Below, in pieces: positions 60,897 to 64,000 of a DNA stretch of 64,000 nucleotides. Position 1 is the stretch's first letter; each line of letters starts with the position of its first letter. The notes beneath the pieces are model-generated. The model saw only the letters and a list, made by a program, of their open reading frames with translations. It had not been told where the DNA came from and did no database searches. Both the position numbers and the translations under genes were made by a program. The DNA comes from Massiliimalia massiliensis. GTDB taxonomy: Bacteria > Bacillota > Clostridia > Oscillospirales > Ruminococcaceae. Location of the stretch: NCBI RefSeq assembly GCF_900155615.1, contig NZ_FUHT01000002.1:1-64000 (forward strand). Direction: 5' to 3'.

Positions 60897-62669
60897 TTAC
60901 TTATCCAGTCTTGCTTCTAATGCATCGAGCTGGTCAGCCATTTCCTTCGGCAGCCTGTCGCCAAATTTTGCATAAAATTCGCGGATGCCCTTTGCTTCTT
61001 CCTTCCAAAGATCCACATCAACATCCAGCAGACCCTTGACAGTATCCAGATCGATGTCCAGACCCTCAAGATTGATATCTTCTGGTTTCGGTTCATATCC
61101 GATTGGGGTTTCTACTGCGTCCGCAGCACCCTTGCAACGGTTTACGATCCACATCAGGACACGCATGTTGTCGCCAAAGCCCGGCCAAATGAAGTGGCCT
61201 TCATCGTCGGTTCTGAACCAGTTAACGTTGAAGATTTTCGGCGCTTTATCGCCCAGCTTTTCACCCATTTCGAGCCAGTGCTTGAAGTAGTCGCCCATAT
61301 GGTAGCCACAGAATGGCAGCATAGCCATCGGGTCACGTCGGACAACGCCGACAGCACCGGTAGCAGCAGCAGTTGTTTCAGAAGCCATGGTAGAGCCTAC
61401 GAATACGCCATGTTTCCAGTCAAAGGACTGATAAACCAGCGGAGCGGTTTTTGCACGGCGTCCGCCAAATACCATCGCAGAAATCGGCACACCCTGCGGA
61501 TTGTCAAATTCAGGGCTGATGCACGGGCAGTTTCTTGCCGGAGCAGTAAATCTGGAGTTCGGATGAGCTCCCTTGATTTCGTCCTTTTTGCCGTTCCACG
61601 GCTTGCCTGTCCATTCCACCGCATTTTCCGGCGGATTTTTATCAAGGCCTTCCCACCAAACAGTGTTGTCATCCAGATTGTGAGCAACGTTGGTGAAGAT
61701 AGTGTCTTTCATAGTAGTTTTCAGAGCATTCGGGTTGGATTTCATATTGGTGCCCGGTGCAACGCCGAAGAAACCGTTTTCTGGGTTAATTGCATAGAGT
61801 CTGCCGTCAGCGCCCGGTTTCAGCCAAGCAATATCGTCTCCGACAGTCCATACCTTGTAACCCTGTTTTGCATAAACTTCCGGCGGAATCAGCATAGCGA
61901 GGTTTGTTTTACCGCAAGCAGACGGGAAAGCAGCGGAGATATAGGTGGTCTCTCCGTTCGGAGCTTCAATGCCGAGGATGAGCATGTGCTCAGCCATCCA
62001 GCCTTCATTTTTGCCCTGATAGGAAGCGATACGCAGCGCGAAGCATTTTTTGCCGAGCAGTACGTTTCCGCCGTAACCGGAGTTGATAGACCAGATTGTA
62101 TTGTCTTCCGGGAAGTGGACAATGTATCTCTTTTCCGGATCAACGTCAGCTTTGGAGTGCAGGCCGCGTACAAAGTCGTTGGAGGTATCGCCGAGATTTT
62201 CAAAAGCAGCTTTTCCAATACGGGTCATGATGTCCATGTTCAGAACAACATAAATAGAGTCGGTCAGCTCAACGCCGACCTTTGCAAGCGGAGAACCGAT
62301 TGGTCCCATAGAATAAGGGATTACATACATGGTACGGCCCTTCATCACGCCATCATACATCGGGGTCAATTTTGCGTACATTTCCTTCGGGTCACACCAG
62401 TTGTTGGTCGGGCCAGCGTCTTCTTCTTTTCTGGAGCAGATAAAGGTACGTGCTTCTACACGAGCGACATCGTTCGGGTTTGTTCTGTGAAGCAGGCAGC
62501 CCGGCAATTTTTCCTGATTCAGTCTTTCCATTTCCCCGGTAGAAACAGCTTCATCTCTCAGAGCACTCAGTTGTTCTTCGCTACCGTCAATCCAAACAAC
62601 TTTGTCCGGTTTACAAAGAGCAACCATTTCCTCAACCCAAGTGAGGACATTTTTGTTGTTAGTTAACAT
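60897..62669 (-). CDS. pckG: phosphoenolpyruvate carboxykinase (GTP)
   Basis: About 590 residues of the GTP-dependent type. It interconverts oxaloacetate plus GTP with PEP plus CO2. The kinase loop FPSACGKTNLAM lies near 248-259, with the hyper-reactive Cys252, and the GTP-type motifs WMAEHMLILG and PISAMVFGGRR follow. In fermenters it often runs towards oxaloacetate. ATG 62669 has AAGGGAG nine bases upstream; codons before it are leader. Monocistronic, with a promoter and a 5' leader of roughly 110 bases containing a TTCGGC / GCCGAA hairpin (62745-62761). Confidence 0.97.
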   Translation of the reverse strand: MLTNNKNVLTWVEEMVALCKPDKVVWIDGSEEQLSALRDEAVSTGEMERLNQEKLPGCLLHRTNPNDVARVEARTFICSRKEEDAGPTNNWCDPKEMYAKLTPMYDGVMKGRTMYVIPYSMGPIGSPLAKVGVELTDSIYVVLNMDIMTRIGKAAFENLGDTSNDFVRGLHSKADVDPEKRYIVHFPEDNTIWSINSGYGGNVLLGKKCFALRIASYQGKNEGWMAEHMLILGIEAPNGETTYISAAFPSACGKTNLAMLIPPEVYAKQGYKVWTVGDDIAWLKPGADGRLYAINPENGFFGVAPGTNMKSNPNALKTTMKDTIFTNVAHNLDDNTVWWEGLDKNPPENAVEWTGKPWNGKKDEIKGAHPNSRFTAPARNCPCISPEFDNPQGVPISAMVFGGRRAKTAPLVYQSFDWKHGVFVGSTMASETTAAATGAVGVVRRDPMAMLPFCGYHMGDYFKHWLEMGEKLGDKAPKIFNVNWFRTDDEGHFIWPGFGDNMRVLMWIVNRCKGAADAVETPIGYEPKPEDINLEGLDIDLDTVKGLLDVDVDLWKEEAKGIREFYAKFGDRLPKEMADQLDALEARLDK

Positions 62670-62792
62670 TTGTAAAACTCCCTTCAATTGAAACATTTTT
62701 GATCTGCTTTCTTCTTTTCAGCCGCAAAAAGCCTTCCATCTGCTTTCGGCAAAATGCCGAACAAAAGAAAAATCAAATTTCTCACAACTACT

Positions 62793-62821
62793 ATTATATA
62801 GAGACTCTGTCAAAAAATCAA
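62793..62821 (-). promoter_or_regulatory. pckG promoter with CTCTGTCAAA motif
   Basis: TTGATT (62816-62821), 17-bp spacer, perfect TATAAT (62793-62798). The spacer contains CTCTGTCAAA (62805-62814, plus strand), identical to ten bases of the gap promoter repeat. Confidence 0.65.
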
Positions 62822-62847
62822 TCTCTAATTTATGAATTTTTTATAAT

Positions 62848-62867
62848 TTTGACATTTTTGTGTCAAA
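62848..62867. promoter_or_regulatory. inverted repeat TTTGACA-N6-TGTCAAA
   Basis: Perfect seven-base arms about 27 bp upstream of the pckG -35 box and directly beside the tsaD stop codon. It shares GTCAAA with the gap and pckG motifs; a regulator site or a weak tsaD terminator. Confidence 0.45.
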
Positions 62868-62868
62868 G

Positions 62869-63906
62869 TTACAAAACAGCCTCTTTTATCTCAAATTTTT
62901 CGTCAGTGATTGGAAGGGAGGCCGTCGCGTTCAGGCTCATACCGGCTTTTTTTGCATGAACAGCTTCAAAATAGCCCTGGCTTGCAATCATTGCGGCATT
63001 ATCTCCACAGTAACAAAGAGGCGGCATATACAATTTGATTCCCATTTTTTTACATTCTGTTTCCATCCTGGTACGCACACCGCTGTTTGCGGAAACACCG
63101 CCGGCCAGTACAATTTTGTCGGCACGATATTCTTCCGCCGCGCGCATCAGCCGGCCGCTTATCAGGTCGCAGACAGTCAGCTGAAAAGACGCCGCAACAT
63201 CTGAAACGCAAACCTCTTCTCCTTTTTGTTTTGCATGATGGATCAGATTAATCACCGCGGTTTTCAGTCCTGAAAAGCTGAAATCATAAGGGTTTCCGTC
63301 CACCTTTGGTCTCGGCAGCCTGTAATGGTCAGGATCTCCATTCTGTGCCGCTTGATCCATGTGTACGCCTCCCGGATAAGGAAAGCCCAGCGCCCGGGCC
63401 GCCTTATCATAGGCTTCCCCGACTGCATCATCGCGAGTACGTCCGATGATCTCATATTCAGTATAGCTCTTCACCCAGACAATATGACTATGCCCGCCTG
63501 ACATGACCATACATAAAAACGGCGGTTCCAGCTCAGGATGCACCAGATAATTAGCCGCAATATGTCCCCGGATATGATGAACCGGGATGAGCGGCTTTTT
63601 TTTAACAAGGGCCAGGCCCTTTGCAAAGTTCACTCCAACCAGCAGAGCGCCGATCAAACCCGGCGCGTAGGTGACCGCGACTGCATCAATTTCATCAAGT
63701 GTAAGCCCGGCCTCTTTTAAGGCAAGGTCTGTTACCCCGACAATACTCTCACAGTGCCTACGGGAAGCAATCTCCGGGACAACGCCGCCATAAAGCTTAT
63801 GTTCCTCTATCTGTGAAACCACCATATTGGAAAGGACCTTTCTCCCGTCCTCCACTACAGCCACAGCAGTCTCATCGCAAGAGCTTTCTATCCCCAGTAC
63901 CTTCAT
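62869..63906 (-). CDS. tsaD: tRNA N6-threonylcarbamoyladenosine synthase subunit TsaD
   Basis: A 345-residue Kae1/Qri7 family enzyme that transfers the threonylcarbamoyl group to A37 of ANN-reading tRNAs with TsaB and TsaE. MKVLGIESSCDETAVAVV, metal-binding HHIRGH near 110-115, and VMSGGHSHIVW are complete. ATG 63906 has AAAGGA nine bases upstream and overlaps the stop of the preceding frame (ATGA), so it is probably downstream in an operon that begins outside the window. Confidence 0.97.
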   Translation of the reverse strand: MKVLGIESSCDETAVAVVEDGRKVLSNMVVSQIEEHKLYGGVVPEIASRRHCESIVGVTDLALKEAGLTLDEIDAVAVTYAPGLIGALLVGVNFAKGLALVKKKPLIPVHHIRGHIAANYLVHPELEPPFLCMVMSGGHSHIVWVKSYTEYEIIGRTRDDAVGEAYDKAARALGFPYPGGVHMDQAAQNGDPDHYRLPRPKVDGNPYDFSFSGLKTAVINLIHHAKQKGEEVCVSDVAASFQLTVCDLISGRLMRAAEEYRADKIVLAGGVSANSGVRTRMETECKKMGIKLYMPPLCYCGDNAAMIASQGYFEAVHAKKAGMSLNATASLPITDEKFEIKEAVL

Positions 63907-64000
63907 TCCTGTCGTTCCTTTCTTCTTTTCCCCAATCTCTTCCAGCGCAATAAAGCAAGAAAATGTGACGGCATACCGCCGCCACACTCAGCTAACCAGT
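63903..64000 (-). CDS. partial C-terminus of the gene before tsaD
   Basis: An open frame from the window edge encodes about 31 residues ending WKRLGKRRKERQE, with a TGA that overlaps the tsaD start by four bases, as in coupled genes. Too short to identify; rimI or tsaB would be common neighbours. Confidence 0.35.
   Translation of the reverse strand, partial: WLAECGGGMPSHFLALLRWKRLGKRRKERQE

Noticed and set aside
61194-62666. 490-codon open frame on the plus strand opposite pckG
   Set aside because: It is a codon-bias shadow of a clearly functional gene; no ribosome site and no recognisable protein family.
62848-62867. Rex binding site upstream of pckG
   Set aside because: The inverted repeat TTTGACA-N6-TGTCAAA does not fit the TTGTGAA-type Rex box.
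1-64000. CRISPR array, prophage or toxin-antitoxin system
   Set aside because: No regularly spaced repeats, phage structural genes or toxin pair were seen; the lone XRE regulator at 60.5 kb has no partner gene.

Overview
The window looks like a chromosomal segment of an anaerobic, low-to-medium GC Gram-positive bacterium of the Clostridia, most likely an Oscillospirales/Ruminococcaceae-type plant-polysaccharide degrader. This is inferred from the AAGGAGG-type ribosome binding sites, Firmicutes-type sigma-A promoters, the many YesM/YesN-type sensor/regulator pairs beside sugar ABC transporters, GTP-type PEP carboxykinase and a Ldh-family dehydrogenase plus malic enzyme. No species can be named from the sequence.

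Layout. (1) 1-586: two strong tandem promoters read off the left edge (rRNA-operon-like); tRNA-Arg(CCG) and its terminator face the other way. (2) 0.6-10 kb: a leftward cluster with a GH2 beta-mannosidase-type enzyme, a two-component pair and a sugar ABC transporter. It is bracketed by two copies of a 184-bp repeat, the first of which starts at the CCA end of the tRNA. (3) 11-32.6 kb: a pentose/heptulose region. It holds a GH120 beta-xylosidase, a leftward ABC transporter operon with two Gfo/Idh/MocA oxidoreductases, a TIM-barrel isomerase, an RpiB/LacAB isomerase and a DUF4867 protein, then an L-fucose/L-arabinose-isomerase-type gene, a ROK repressor, and an operon of iron alcohol dehydrogenase, split transketolase, two transaldolases and an EamA transporter. 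A divergent sedoheptulokinase-type FGGY kinase and an orphan membrane protein follow. (4) 32.6-41.5 kb: a DUF4038 (GH140-like) glycosidase, VOC protein, NAD-epimerase, Lpl-type ABC transporter and a second two-component pair. (5) 41.8-47.9 kb: deoC, a flavodoxin/aldo-keto reductase operon behind a MerR-type promoter, a GH36-type alpha-galactosidase and a TIM-barrel isomerase. (6) 48-54.1 kb: malate/lactate dehydrogenase plus malic enzyme behind a leader terminator, then two short operons (TIM isomerase/Gfo; FucU mutarotase/AKR under a LacI-type operator). (7) 54.3-64 kb: a decayed kdpB, small genes, an IS200-type element, an orphan sensor kinase, and core metabolism (gap, pckG, tsaD).

How the genes work together. 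Oligosaccharides are bound by lipoprotein solute-binding proteins, imported by paired permeases (no ATPase gene is present, so a shared MsmX-type ATPase is assumed) and cut by cytoplasmic GH2, GH120, GH140-like and GH36 enzymes, none of which shows a signal peptide. Pentoses or related ketoses can then enter the transketolase/transaldolase/sedoheptulose-phosphate network and feed GAPDH; PEPCK, malic enzyme and the Ldh-family enzyme link PEP, pyruvate and C4 acids.

The most interesting candidates are the sedoheptulokinase/split-transketolase/double-transaldolase module with a shared TTTAATTAAA-like motif and a ROK repressor whose promoter spacer is a perfect palindrome; the apparent A8 frameshift in a sensor kinase; the in-frame-deleted kdpB; a leader terminator before the malate genes; a MerR-type 19-bp-spacer promoter; and a motif (CTCTGTCAAA) shared by the gap and pckG promoters.
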